Numbered from the stretch's first letter, positions 1 to 8,540 are shown. The stretch is 64,000 bases of DNA from Pseudomonas gingeri (GCF_013386115.1 NZ_JACAOR010000005.1:768542-832541); one strand, 5' to 3'. Numbers and translations are program-made. Notes: generated by a model not told the origin, from the sequence alone.

Positions 1-576
1 CCCGATGGCAGCGAGTTGCAACTCAACGCCAGGAGCGCCGCCGATATCGACTTCGACCACCAGCGGCGGCAGGTGCGCCTGCTCGATGGCGAACTGTTGG
101 CGAGGATCGCCAGGGATGCCTCGCGGCCCTTCGTGGTCCAGGCCCCGCAGGCCCGGGTACACGCCTATGGCGATCACCTGCTGGTCCGTGAGCGGGACGG
201 CCTGGGTCATGTGGTGGCCTTGGGCGGAGCCCTGGAAATCGTCGGTCCGACGGGTGAGCGCCTGCAATTGCCGGCCGGCCATGAAGTCTCCTATGACCGC
301 TATCGGTTCGGCCCGATCCGTCCCAGTCACGGCAGTGCCACGGCCTGGGTCGACGGTCTGCTGGAAGTGCGCGACGGCACCCTCGGCGAAGTGGTCGAGG
401 CCCTGCGGCCCTGGCGTCCGGGTGTCTTGCGCCTCGACCCGGCGATTGCCTCGCTGCGGGTCAGCGGCCTGTTCCGGCTCGACCGGCCTGAGCAGATTCT
501 CGACACCCTGGCCCGCACGCTGCCGATCCGGGTCGACCGGCATACCGACCTGTGGGTGACCTTGAGCCCGGCGTAG
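1..576 (+). CDS. FecR-family anti-sigma/signal transducer, C-terminal part (5' end outside window)
   Basis: The reading frame is open from base 1 to a TAG at 574-576, giving about 191 residues with no start inside the window. The visible part resembles the periplasmic FecR domain: a beta-rich stretch (QRRQVRLLDGEL..., VVQAPQARVHAYGDHLLVRE) followed by a C-terminal STN-like segment (LEVRDGTLGEVVEALRPWRPG). FecR proteins sit in the inner membrane and pass the signal from a ligand-loaded TonB receptor to an ECF sigma factor. The next gene on the same strand is such a receptor with an N-terminal signalling domain, which supports the call. The cytoplasmic anti-sigma part and the sigma gene should lie just upstream and cannot be checked here. 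Confidence 0.8.
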   Translation, partial: PDGSELQLNARSAADIDFDHQRRQVRLLDGELLARIARDASRPFVVQAPQARVHAYGDHLLVRERDGLGHVVALGGALEIVGPTGERLQLPAGHEVSYDRYRFGPIRPSHGSATAWVDGLLEVRDGTLGEVVEALRPWRPGVLRLDPAIASLRVSGLFRLDRPEQILDTLARTLPIRVDRHTDLWVTLSPA

Positions 577-667
577 CGGGTTGGTTCTAAGACCATAACC
601 AAAGGGTCTGCAAGTTTTTCGTCGGTCACTGCACATCACTCCCGTAAGCGCTGCCGAGGGAGCAGCG

Positions 668-3370
668 TTGTTCGATTCCATGGGGGGAGTCATTTTGCGT
701 TCGTCCAACACCACGACCTATTCGCGTCATCCGCTTCGGGCCCTGGCCATCGCGCCGCTGGCCGGCCTGCTGTTCGCCACGGGGGCCTGGGCGGCCGAAG
801 ACGCCCGGCAGGTCTATCACATCGCCTCGGGCCCGCTCGACGAGGTACTGCTGAGCATCAGCCGGCAAAGCGGCCAGGTGATTTCCTTCACGCCGCAGTT
901 GAGCAACTACTCCTCGGCCCAGGTCGACGGTTCCCTGTCGGCCCGGCAGGCGGTCAGCGAAGCGCTGCGCGGCACCGGCCTGCAATTGCAGGTCAGCCCG
1001 GACGGCGCGTTCATCATCCAGGAAGGCGCCACGCCGACCCAGGCCAGCGCGCAGTCCAGGGCCCAGACCAATGCCAAGGTGCACACCAGCGAGGCAGCCG
1101 TGCCGACCCTCGACCGGGTCATCGCCCTCGGCACCCGCCGCAACGATGCCACGGCACTGACCAGCGCCGCGCCGGTCGATGTGCTCACCAGCGAAGAACT
1201 GAAACAGACCGGCGCCACCAGCCTCAATCAGGCGCTGTTCCAGCTGCTGCCCTCGTTCAACTACCCGCAGAACCAGAGCGCGACCCGCGGGCAGAACCCC
1301 AAGGGCGCCTCGCTGCGCGGCCTGGCGCCGGACCAGACGCTGGTGCTGATCAACGGCAAGCGGCGGCATGCCTCGGCGGTGGTGAACATCTCCGGCGGCG
1401 TGCCGTTCATTGGCGCGCAGCCGGTGGACCTGGACATGATTCCCCTCAGCGCCATCGACCATGTCGAGGTGCTGCGTGACGGCGCCTCGGCCCAGTACGG
1501 CTCCGATGCGGTGGCCGGGGTGGTCAACATCGTGCTCAAGGAGCGCGACAGTGGCGGCCAGCTCAACACCCAGCTGGGCAAGTACTCCCAGGGCGACGGT
1601 TTCAGCAAGACCGCCGACGGCTGGTACGGCATCGGCTTGCCGGGGGACGGTTTCCTGACCCTGAGCTTCAACAGCCTGAACAACCGGCCCGACGATATCG
1701 GCGACAAATACATTGCCGACGGCCGCGAGCAGGACCCGCGCTGGGGTGGCGCCGGGCGCAACAAGTACAACCTGGTGGCGAATGCCGAGGTCGGCCTGAG
1801 CGATCAGTGGCGCCTCTACAGCTTCGCCACCTTTGGTCAGGACACCTCGGTCAACAACACGCCGCCGCTGCTGGCTGGCAACCCGAACAACGTGGCGGCG
1901 ATCTATCCCAACGGCACCATTCCGAAGTACCGCTACCGCTATGAAGACGGTGCGTTGACCGTTGGCAGCCGCTACGAGGACGCGAGCCTGGGACGCTTCG
2001 ACCTGAGCGCCACCTACGGTCGCGATACCCACGACGAACTGGCCTACAACACGGTCAACCCGAGCTTCGGCGCGAACAGCCCGACCAAGTTCGACGTGGC
2101 GACGCTGATCAATGAACAGACCAACCTGAGCCTGGATTACGCCAAGGACCTGGACGTCGACTGGTCCAAGCATCCGCTAACGATTTCGGCCGGCGTCGCT
2201 TACCGCAACGAGCGTTACCGGCTCGAAGCGGGAGATGCCGACTCCTACTCGTTCGGCGGGATCAACGGCGTCCAGGTCGGCGCGGTGCAGGCTTCGGGCC
2301 TGACCCCGGACGATGCCGGGACCTATACGCGCAATGTCGGCGGGGTGTACTTCGGCCTGGAAAACCAGTTGACCGACAAGTTCCAGTTCGGTCTGGCCGG
2401 GCGTACCGAGCATTACTCGGACTTCGGTTCGGCGACCACCGGCAAGGTCTCGGCGCGGTATGACTTCACGCCGCAGGTCGGCCTGCGCGCCACCGTCAAC
2501 AACGCCTACCGTGCGCCGACCCTGGGCCAGATCGGCACCTCCTGGACCACCACCACCAACGTCGATATCAACGGCAACCCGGTGCTGACCCGCATGCTGC
2601 CGGCCGACAACCCGGCCGCCCGGGCCCTGGGCGCGCAGCCATTGAAACCGGAGAAGTCCACCAACTTCTCCCTTGGCCTGGTGCTGCGTCCGACCGACCA
2701 GGCTTCGCTGACCATCGATGCCTACCAGATCAGCATTCGTGACCGCCTGCTCTACAGCGGCGGCATTTCCGGTCCCCGGGCCGAGCAGATTCTCCAGGCC
2801 GCCGGCTACGGCCAGTACACCTGGGCGCAGTTCATGACCAACGCCGCCGACACCCGCACCCGTGGCGTGGACATCGTCGGCAAGTACAACCTCGACCTGC
2901 AGCAGTACGGCGGCCTGACCCTGAGCGCGGGCTACACCAAGGCCAAGACCATCATCGAGCGCATCAACTCCAACCCGTATGGCTTCGATGTGCTGACCCG
3001 CGAGGCGCGCGGCTTCCTCGAACACGGCTACCCGGAAGACAAGCTGGTATTCGGCGCGACTCACCGCTACGGCCCGTGGACGGTGGCCCTGAACGAAACC
3101 CGCTATGGCGAGTACCGCAAATACGCGGCCTCCGAAGCCAATGCCCAGTACGACCAGACCTTTTCCGCCCAGTGGACCACCGACCTGGATGTGAACTACG
3201 CGTTCAGCAAGCAACTGCGCCTGTCGGTCGGGGCCAACAACCTGTTCAGCAGCACGCCGGATGACTTCAACAAGCAACTGCGCCAGACGCCGGGCCAGCA
3301 ATACAGCTACCTGTCGCCCGCGGCACCGGAGGGGGCCTTCTACTACACGCGCCTGAGCTACGACTTCTGA
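668..3370 (+). CDS. TonB-dependent outer-membrane receptor with STN signalling domain (FecA-type transducer)
   Basis: Product of up to 900 residues. A hydrophobic signal peptide (LAGLLFATGAWA) is followed by a secretin/TonB short N-terminal domain at about residues 48-117 (YHIASGPLDEVLLSISRQSG). The plug domain lies at about 150-290 (LRGLAPDQTLVLINGKR, VEVLRDGASAQYGSDAVAG) and the rest is a 22-strand-type barrel ending in the terminal aromatic motif YYTRLSYDF. It imports a ligand across the outer membrane using TonB energy and signals to the FecR protein encoded upstream. The TTG at 668 has a GAGGGAG about 5 bases before it; an in-frame ATG at 680 is the alternative start. The ligand is not known. 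The downstream periplasmic binding proteins and the lyase suggest an amino-acid-derived or sulfur/betaine compound rather than an iron chelate, but that is inference. Confidence 0.9.
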   Translation: MFDSMGGVILRSSNTTTYSRHPLRALAIAPLAGLLFATGAWAAEDARQVYHIASGPLDEVLLSISRQSGQVISFTPQLSNYSSAQVDGSLSARQAVSEALRGTGLQLQVSPDGAFIIQEGATPTQASAQSRAQTNAKVHTSEAAVPTLDRVIALGTRRNDATALTSAAPVDVLTSEELKQTGATSLNQALFQLLPSFNYPQNQSATRGQNPKGASLRGLAPDQTLVLINGKRRHASAVVNISGGVPFIGAQPVDLDMIPLSAIDHVEVLRDGASAQYGSDAVAGVVNIVLKERDSGGQLNTQLGKYSQGDGFSKTADGWYGIGLPGDGFLTLSFNSLNNRPDDIGDKYIADGREQDPRWGGAGRNKYNLVANAEVGLSDQWRLYSFATFGQDTSVNNTPPLLAGNPNNVAAIYPNGTIPKYRYRYEDGALTVGSRYEDASLGRFDLSATYGRDTHDELAYNTVNPSFGANSPTKFDVATLINEQTNLSLDYAKDLDVDWSKHPLTISAGVAYRNERYRLEAGDADSYSFGGINGVQVGAVQASGLTPDDAGTYTRNVGGVYFGLENQLTDKFQFGLAGRTEHYSDFGSATTGKVSARYDFTPQVGLRATVNNAYRAPTLGQIGTSWTTTTNVDINGNPVLTRMLPADNPAARALGAQPLKPEKSTNFSLGLVLRPTDQASLTIDAYQISIRDRLLYSGGISGPRAEQILQAAGYGQYTWAQFMTNAADTRTRGVDIVGKYNLDLQQYGGLTLSAGYTKAKTIIERINSNPYGFDVLTREARGFLEHGYPEDKLVFGATHRYGPWTVALNETRYGEYRKYAASEANAQYDQTFSAQWTTDLDVNYAFSKQLRLSVGANNLFSSTPDDFNKQLRQTPGQQYSYLSPAAPEGAFYYTRLSYDF

Positions 3371-3383
3371 ACCTGACACCGAC

Positions 3384-3408
3384 CGTTCCCGGGCGCTGCT
3401 CGGGAACG
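3384..3408 (+). terminator. Hairpin after the TonB receptor gene
   Basis: An inverted repeat CGTTCCCG / CGGGAACG with a 9-base loop starts 13 bases after the receptor stop. No long T run follows, so it may be a REP-like palindrome (it ends in GGGAACGATC, as do the repeats near 17.97 and 39.16 kb) or an attenuating terminator. Confidence 0.45.
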
Positions 3409-3466
3409 ATCACCACGCTGTTTCTTGCTTCACCCAACATGAAAACCAAACCACCACGAGGTGACC

Positions 3467-4480
3467 ATGACATCCATCAAGACCCTGCTCGGCGGTTCGC
3501 TACTGGCCCTGGGCCTGCTGGCCCAACAGGCGCCCGCCGCCGACAAGCCGGCACCGATCCATTTCGGTGACATCACCTGGGAAAGCGGCAGCCTGATCAC
3601 CGAGGTACTGCGGCTGATCGTCGAGAAAGGTTACGGTTATCCGACCGATACCTTGCCCGGCAGCACCGTGAGCCTTGAAGCCGCCCTGGCCAAGAACGAT
3701 ATCCAGGTGATCGGCGAGGAATGGGCCGGCCGCAGCCCGGCCTGGGTCAAGGCCGAAAGCGAAGGCAAGGTGTTCGGCCTCGGTGATACCGTCAAGGGCG
3801 CCACCGAAGGCTGGTGGGTCCCGGAATACGTGATCAAGGGCGACCCGGCACGGGGCATCAAGCCACTGGCGCCGGAACTCAAGTCGGTGGCCGACCTGCC
3901 GCGCTACAAGGATGTCTTCGCCGACCCCGAGGACCCGTCCCGCGGCCGCTTCCTCAACAGCCCCACCGGCTGGACCTCGGAAATCGTCAACAGCCAGAAG
4001 CTCAAGGCCTATGGCCTGACCGACAGCTTCGTCAATTTCCGCACCGGCTCCGGCGCGGCACTGGACGCCGAAGTCAGCTCCTCGGTCAAGCGCGGCAAGC
4101 CGGTGCTGTTCTACTACTGGTCGCCAACCCCGCTGCTGGGGCGTTTCAACCTGGTGAAACTGGAAGAGCCGCCGTTCGATGCCGAAGCCTGGAAAACCCT
4201 GGCCGATGCCAACAACCCGCACCCGCGTGGCACCCGCTCGATGCCGGCGCACCTGGCAATCGGTGTCTCCGCCGCGTTCAAGCAGCAATACCCGGAACTG
4301 GTCGGGGTCTTCGAGAAAGTCGACCTGCCCATCGACCTGCTGAACCGCACCCTGGCGCAGATGAGCGAGAAGCGCCTGGAACCACGCCTGGTGGCACAAG
4401 CCTTCCTGCGTGAGCAACCCCAGGTCTGGAGCCAGTGGGTACCGGCCGCGGTGGCCGAACGTGTGAAGGCGAACCTGTGA
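3467..4480 (+). CDS. ABC transporter substrate-binding protein, glycine-betaine/proline-betaine (OpuAC/ProX) type
   Basis: About 337 residues with a cleavable signal peptide (TLLGGSLLALGLLAQQAPAA). OpuAC family: the mature protein starts with IHFGDITWESG and has the two-lobe pattern of ProX-like proteins. Tryptophans at about 38, 86, 117, 169 and 218 could supply the aromatic cage that holds a trimethylammonium group in this family. ATG 3467 is preferred because ACGAGG lies 5 bases upstream; a GTG at 3461 is possible. The stop overlaps the ATG of the next binding protein by one base, so the two are co-translated. No permease or ATPase gene lies nearby, so this is an orphan binding protein that must share a transporter. 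The ligand is inferred from the fold only. Confidence 0.85.
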   Translation: MTSIKTLLGGSLLALGLLAQQAPAADKPAPIHFGDITWESGSLITEVLRLIVEKGYGYPTDTLPGSTVSLEAALAKNDIQVIGEEWAGRSPAWVKAESEGKVFGLGDTVKGATEGWWVPEYVIKGDPARGIKPLAPELKSVADLPRYKDVFADPEDPSRGRFLNSPTGWTSEIVNSQKLKAYGLTDSFVNFRTGSGAALDAEVSSSVKRGKPVLFYYWSPTPLLGRFNLVKLEEPPFDAEAWKTLADANNPHPRGTRSMPAHLAIGVSAAFKQQYPELVGVFEKVDLPIDLLNRTLAQMSEKRLEPRLVAQAFLREQPQVWSQWVPAAVAERVKANL

Positions 4481-5409
4481 TGATCAAGCGTATCTGGCTG
4501 TCAGCGATCCTCGGCCTGGTGACCGGCCTGGCCCAGGCCGGCGACCCCGCGACCTTGCGGGTCGGTTACCAGAAGAGTTCGGTGAGCATGGTCCTGGCTC
4601 GCGAGCACAAACTGCTGGAACAGGCCCTGCCTGGCACGCAGGTGCAATGGATCGAGTTTCCCGGCGGGCCGCAGATGATCGAGGCCGTCAACGGCGGTAG
4701 CGTCGATGTGGGCAATATCGGCGATATCCCGCCGATCTTTGCCCAGGTCGCGGGTATCGACCTGCTGTATATCGGTGTCGAGCCGGCCAACGGCAAGACC
4801 GACGCGATCATCGTGCCGGCGGCCAGCACGGTGCGCGGCGTGGCGGACCTCAAGGGCAAGCGTGTCGCCTTGCTCAAGGGCTCCAGCGCTCACAATCTGT
4901 TTCTCAAGAGCCTGATCAAGGCGGGCCTGCAACTGAGCGACGTGAACCTCGCCTACCTGTCGCCGGCGGATGCCCGGGCGGCCTTCGAGCAGGGCAAGCT
5001 CGATGCCTGGGTGATCTGGGACCCTTACTACTCGGCGGCACTGCTGGACGGCAGCGCGCGTCTGCTCAGCGACGGCCAGGACCTCAACCCCAGCGGTACG
5101 CTGTATATCGCCAGCGGTGCCTTCGCTCGCCAGCACCCGCAGAGCATCGCGCCGGTGCTCAAGGCCCTTGGCCAGGCCCAGCGGCTGTCTTTCGACCAGC
5201 CGCAGCAAAGCATCGACCTGATGACCCAGGCCCTGGGCCTGCAACGGGCGGTGGTCGAGCGCTATTTCGAGCATCGCTCGCGGGCGCCGCTGCAGACCAT
5301 CGACCAGGCCACCATCGATACCCAGCAACGCACCGCCGATCTGTTCTTTGCCAATCACCTGATCCCCAAGGCGATCAAGGTGCAGCAGATTGTCTTCAAG
5401 GCCGACTGA
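4480..5409 (+). CDS. ABC transporter substrate-binding protein, sulfonate/taurine (SsuA/NMT1) type
   Basis: 309 residues with a signal peptide ending near residue 20 (LGLVTGLAQA). The family pattern is clear: LRVGYQKSS at the mature N-terminus, IEFPGGPQMIEAVNGGSVDVGNIGDIPP in the ligand-loop region, then KGKRVALLKGSSAHN and DAWVIWDPYY. Family members bind aliphatic sulfonates, taurine or nitrate in the periplasm and deliver them to SsuBC-type transporters. The start is fixed by TGATG overlap with the preceding gene. No SsuB or SsuC partner is encoded nearby. Its pairing with a betaine-type binding protein and a lyase suggests the ligand may be a zwitterion (thiol, sulfonate or betaine) rather than taurine itself. 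Confidence 0.85.
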   Translation: MIKRIWLSAILGLVTGLAQAGDPATLRVGYQKSSVSMVLAREHKLLEQALPGTQVQWIEFPGGPQMIEAVNGGSVDVGNIGDIPPIFAQVAGIDLLYIGVEPANGKTDAIIVPAASTVRGVADLKGKRVALLKGSSAHNLFLKSLIKAGLQLSDVNLAYLSPADARAAFEQGKLDAWVIWDPYYSAALLDGSARLLSDGQDLNPSGTLYIASGAFARQHPQSIAPVLKALGQAQRLSFDQPQQSIDLMTQALGLQRAVVERYFEHRSRAPLQTIDQATIDTQQRTADLFFANHLIPKAIKVQQIVFKAD

Positions 5410-5433
5410 GCCACGCAGAGGAAACCACCTTCC

Positions 5434-6438
5434 ATGCAACCTGTTTATATCGACTTTCTCAACGGGCTGGATATCGCAGCCCTGGACCTGGGCAATGATG
5501 AGATCCTCGCCGCCATCGAAGCCAGCCTGGCTATCCAGGGGCGCGGCGAAGCGGTGATCGAGCCACGCACGCACCTGATTCCCGGAGGCGGGATCAACGG
5601 CCATTTCAACGTCCTGCGCGGCGTGCTGGGCGGTGATATCGGCTATGCCGGGGTCAAGGTGGTCGGCGACTTCGTCGACAACTATCGCCAGGGACTGCCG
5701 TCGGAGCTGGCGATTCTCAACCTGCTGGACCCGGCCACCGGCGTGCCGAAGGCGATTCTCGACGCTTCGGCGATCACCGATATGCGCACCGGCGCGGTGA
5801 CGGCCATCGGCGCCAAGTACCTGGCCCGGCCCGACAGCAAGACCCTCGGTCATATCGGCGCGCGGGGCACCGCCTACTGGAACGTGCGGCTGCTCGATCA
5901 CCTGTTCGACTTCGACGAAATACGCGTGCATTCGCGCCGGGAGGAAAGCCGCGAGGCCTTTGCCGAGAAGCTGCGCCGCGACCTGGGCAAGCCGGTCATC
6001 GTGACCCATGACTGGGAGAGCACGGTGCGTGGCGCCGATATCGTGGTCGAGGCCTCGCGCCTGGACCAGCCGCAACCGTTGCTGCGTACCGAGTGGATTG
6101 CGCCCGGCGCCTTTGTCGTGCCCTACGGCACCATGAGCGCGGTGGAGCTGTCGCTGACCGATATCATGGCCAAGCTGGTGGTCGACGACTGGGGCCAATG
6201 CAAGGGCGGGATGTTCGGTTCGCTGCGGGCCCACGTGGAGGCGGGCAAGCTCAGCGAGCAGACCCTGCATGCCGAACTGGGGCAGATCGTCGCCGGCTTG
6301 AAGAGCGGTCGGCAGAGTCCCGAGGAGCGCATTCTGTTCTGGCACCGCGGCTTGAGCCTGAGCGATATCGCCCTGGGCCACGCCTTGTTGCAGAAGGCCG
6401 CGCGCCTGGGGATCGGCCAGCGGCTGCGCTTCGCATGA
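5434..6438 (+). CDS. Ornithine cyclodeaminase / mu-crystallin family NAD(P)-dependent enzyme
   Basis: 334 residues. The OCD family fold is indicated by ITDMRTGAVTAIGAKYLARPDSKTLGHIG, with a glycine-rich nucleotide loop GHIGARGTAYWN near residues 147-158, followed by VHSRREESREAFAEKL and ADIVVEASR. Family members include ornithine cyclodeaminase, imine/ketimine reductases and opine-type dehydrogenases. The substrate cannot be read from sequence. The loop departs from the usual GxGxQA form (GARGTAYWN), so canonical ornithine deamination should not be assumed. The gene follows two binding-protein genes and overlaps the lyase gene by four bases (ATGA), so it is probably part of the same catabolic operon. 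Confidence 0.8.
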   Translation: MQPVYIDFLNGLDIAALDLGNDEILAAIEASLAIQGRGEAVIEPRTHLIPGGGINGHFNVLRGVLGGDIGYAGVKVVGDFVDNYRQGLPSELAILNLLDPATGVPKAILDASAITDMRTGAVTAIGAKYLARPDSKTLGHIGARGTAYWNVRLLDHLFDFDEIRVHSRREESREAFAEKLRRDLGKPVIVTHDWESTVRGADIVVEASRLDQPQPLLRTEWIAPGAFVVPYGTMSAVELSLTDIMAKLVVDDWGQCKGGMFGSLRAHVEAGKLSEQTLHAELGQIVAGLKSGRQSPEERILFWHRGLSLSDIALGHALLQKAARLGIGQRLRFA

Positions 6439-7931
6439 CGGCGGTCGAGCTCGACGGCCAGGGGCTGTCCCCACAGGCGTTGTTGCAAGTGGCGCGGGAC
6501 GGCGCACCGCTGCGGTTCAGCGTCCAGGCGCGACAACGGATCGCCGCGGCCCACGCTTTGCTGCTGGCCCGGGCCGAGGCGGGCGAGGCGATCTATGGGG
6601 TCACCACGGGCCTTGGCGCGGCAGTGGATATCCGTCTGCTGGCGGACGATCCGGCGGTGCAGCAGCGGATCCCGCTGGGTCGCGCGGTGGGTGTCGGGCG
6701 CCTGGCCAGTCGCGAGGAAGTACGGGCGATCGCCTGTGCCCGCCTGGCCGGACTGGCCCAGGGCCGTTCGGGGATTTCCCTGGCGACGGCGCAGGCGCTG
6801 CTGGCGTTGCTCAATGCCGATATCTGCCCGGAGATACCCCTGACCGGATCGCTGGGCGAAAGCGATCTCGCGCCCCTGGCGCACCTGAGCCTGGGTTTGC
6901 TGGGCGAGGGCTGGGTGCAGTGGCAGGGGCAGCGTTTGCCGGCGGCGCAGGCCCTGGCCCGCAGTGGTTTGCCCGTCGCGCGGCTGTCCGGCAAGGACGG
7001 CCTGGCGCTGGTCTCGGCCAATGCCGCCAGTGTCGGCCTCGGGACCTTGCTGCTGGCAGAGGCCGACCGGGCCCTGGATTCGCTGCTGGCGGCGCTGGCG
7101 TTGTCCTGTGAAGGCTACCGGGCCAACCTCAGTCCGTTCCAGCCGTGGGCGGCGCGACTGCATCCGGCCAGTGGGCACGCGCGGCAATGCGCTGCGTTGC
7201 TGGCGCTGCTCAAGGGGGGGGAACTGGAGCAGCCGCAATCGGCCAGACGCTTGCAGGATCCCTTGAGCTTTCGTTGTGGCGGCGTGGTCCAGGGCGCTGC
7301 CCGACACGCCTGGGAGCAACTGCGTGAAACGCTGTCGATGGAGCTGGCGAGCGGGGCCGACAACCCGGCGTTGATTGTCGAAGAGGGACAGGTGCTGGCG
7401 AACGCCAACTTCGACAGCACCCATCTGGCGTTGGCGAGTGAAGGGCTGGGGTTGGCGTTCAGCCGACTGGCGGTGTGCTCCGCGGAGCGCCTGGCCAAGC
7501 TGCTGTCGCCGGGTTCCAGCGAACTGCCGCGCTTCCTGATCGAGACGCCGGGGCATGTCGGCCTGGCGGCGTTGCAACGGACCTCGGCGGCCCTGGTGGC
7601 GCAGATCGGCCATCTGGCCAATCCAATGCCGGCGGTATGCATTCCGGTGGCCGACCGGGTGGAAGACTACGCCGGCCAGGCCCTGGCGGTGATCGAGAAA
7701 ACCCGCGAGCTGACCCGACTGCTGCAGACCCAGGCGGCGATCGAACTGATTGCCGCCGCCCAGGCGGTCGACTTGCGTGGAGAACGGCGGCTGGGGCAGG
7801 GCAGTGCCTCGATCTACCAGGCGGTGCGCAGCCAGGTGCCCCGGCTGGATCGGGATCGGCCGGGGGCCTGGGACGTACAGGCGTTGCTGGCGCTGATCGA
7901 GACCCGCGGCTGGCCGGAGATCGTCGGCTGA
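6435..7931 (+). CDS. HAL/PAL-family lyase lacking the MIO-forming Ala-Ser-Gly triad
   Basis: 498 residues of the histidine/phenylalanine ammonia-lyase superfamily. Retained: the base-tyrosine loop IYGVTTGLG (Tyr54), the DLAPLAHLSLGLLGEG helix, the GADNP motif and a C-terminal VED that corresponds to the QED of HAL. Changed: where canonical enzymes read GSxGASGDLAPL, this one reads GSLGESDLAPL (about residues 138-147). The Ala-Ser-Gly that cyclises into the electrophilic MIO cofactor is absent and one residue is deleted. The usual QDxYSLRC motif reads QDPLSFRC, so a second conserved tyrosine is also gone. The known MIO-independent member of this fold is ergothionase, which eliminates trimethylamine. 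The enzyme may therefore release an already good leaving group rather than ammonia. ATG 6435 overlaps the upstream stop, suggesting translational coupling. Confidence 0.85.
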   Translation: MTAVELDGQGLSPQALLQVARDGAPLRFSVQARQRIAAAHALLLARAEAGEAIYGVTTGLGAAVDIRLLADDPAVQQRIPLGRAVGVGRLASREEVRAIACARLAGLAQGRSGISLATAQALLALLNADICPEIPLTGSLGESDLAPLAHLSLGLLGEGWVQWQGQRLPAAQALARSGLPVARLSGKDGLALVSANAASVGLGTLLLAEADRALDSLLAALALSCEGYRANLSPFQPWAARLHPASGHARQCAALLALLKGGELEQPQSARRLQDPLSFRCGGVVQGAARHAWEQLRETLSMELASGADNPALIVEEGQVLANANFDSTHLALASEGLGLAFSRLAVCSAERLAKLLSPGSSELPRFLIETPGHVGLAALQRTSAALVAQIGHLANPMPAVCIPVADRVEDYAGQALAVIEKTRELTRLLQTQAAIELIAAAQAVDLRGERRLGQGSASIYQAVRSQVPRLDRDRPGAWDVQALLALIETRGWPEIVG

Positions 7932-7934
7932 TCG

Positions 7935-8540
7935 TCAGGCGGCCTGCTCGATTTCCAGCGCGGCCTTCACCGCGGCTCGCGCGCCGATCCGCGCCATGAA
8001 GCGGCCCAGCGCCGGCCAGGGCAGCAGGTCGATGTCGAAGAAGCGGTTCCAGCGCATCACGGTGAACAGGTAGATATCCGCCACGCTGAAGCCGTCATCG
8101 AGCAGATAGTCCTGGCGTGCCAGGGTGTTTTCCAGCAGGGCGAAACGCTGGAACAGGCGCGCACGGAAGATCGCCTTGACCTCGTCGGGGATCGCCGGAT
8201 TGAACAGTGGGCCCATGGTCCCGTGGACCTCGCTGCCGAGGAAGTTCAGCCATTCCTGCAGGCGCACCCGCTGCCAACTGCCATTGGCCGGCGCCAGCCC
8301 GGCGTCGGGCTTGAGGTCGGCGAGAAACTGCACGATGACGCCGCCTTCGGTCAGCACCTGGCCGTTGTCCAGTTGTAGCGCCGCGACATACCCCTTGGGA
8401 TTGATGGCGAGGAAGTCGTCACCGTGCTCGGTGAGCTTGCTGCGGTTGTCGACCCGTATCAGTTCGAACGGCAGGCCGAGTTCGCGCAGCACGATATGCG
8501 GTGACAGCGAACAGGTTTCGGGGGCGTAGTACAACTTCAT
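7935..8540 (-). CDS. Glutathione S-transferase, Beta class
   Basis: 201 residues, close to the length of E. coli GstA. The N-terminal thioredoxin-like domain starts MKLYYAPETCSLSPHIVLREL, with the Beta-class cysteine at residue 10. The helical C-terminal domain contains LLDDGFSVADIYLFTVMRW, the N-capping box. The position that is normally the cis-proline (VPAL) reads VAAL here, an uncommon change near the glutathione site. It presumably conjugates or detoxifies electrophiles in the cytoplasm. It is convergent with the lyase gene (3-base gap) and divergent from a LysR gene, which probably regulates it. Confidence 0.9.
   Translation of the reverse strand: MKLYYAPETCSLSPHIVLRELGLPFELIRVDNRSKLTEHGDDFLAINPKGYVAALQLDNGQVLTEGGVIVQFLADLKPDAGLAPANGSWQRVRLQEWLNFLGSEVHGTMGPLFNPAIPDEVKAIFRARLFQRFALLENTLARQDYLLDDGFSVADIYLFTVMRWNRFFDIDLLPWPALGRFMARIGARAAVKAALEIEQAA

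Noticed and set aside
626..2173. 515-codon minus-strand frame opposite the TonB receptor
   Set aside because: Antisense to a clear receptor gene with no recognisable motif.
4501..6507. 668-codon minus-strand open frame opposite the binding-protein, OCD and lyase genes
   Set aside because: It crosses three real genes antisense and shows no domain or ribosome site; it is a codon-bias artefact.
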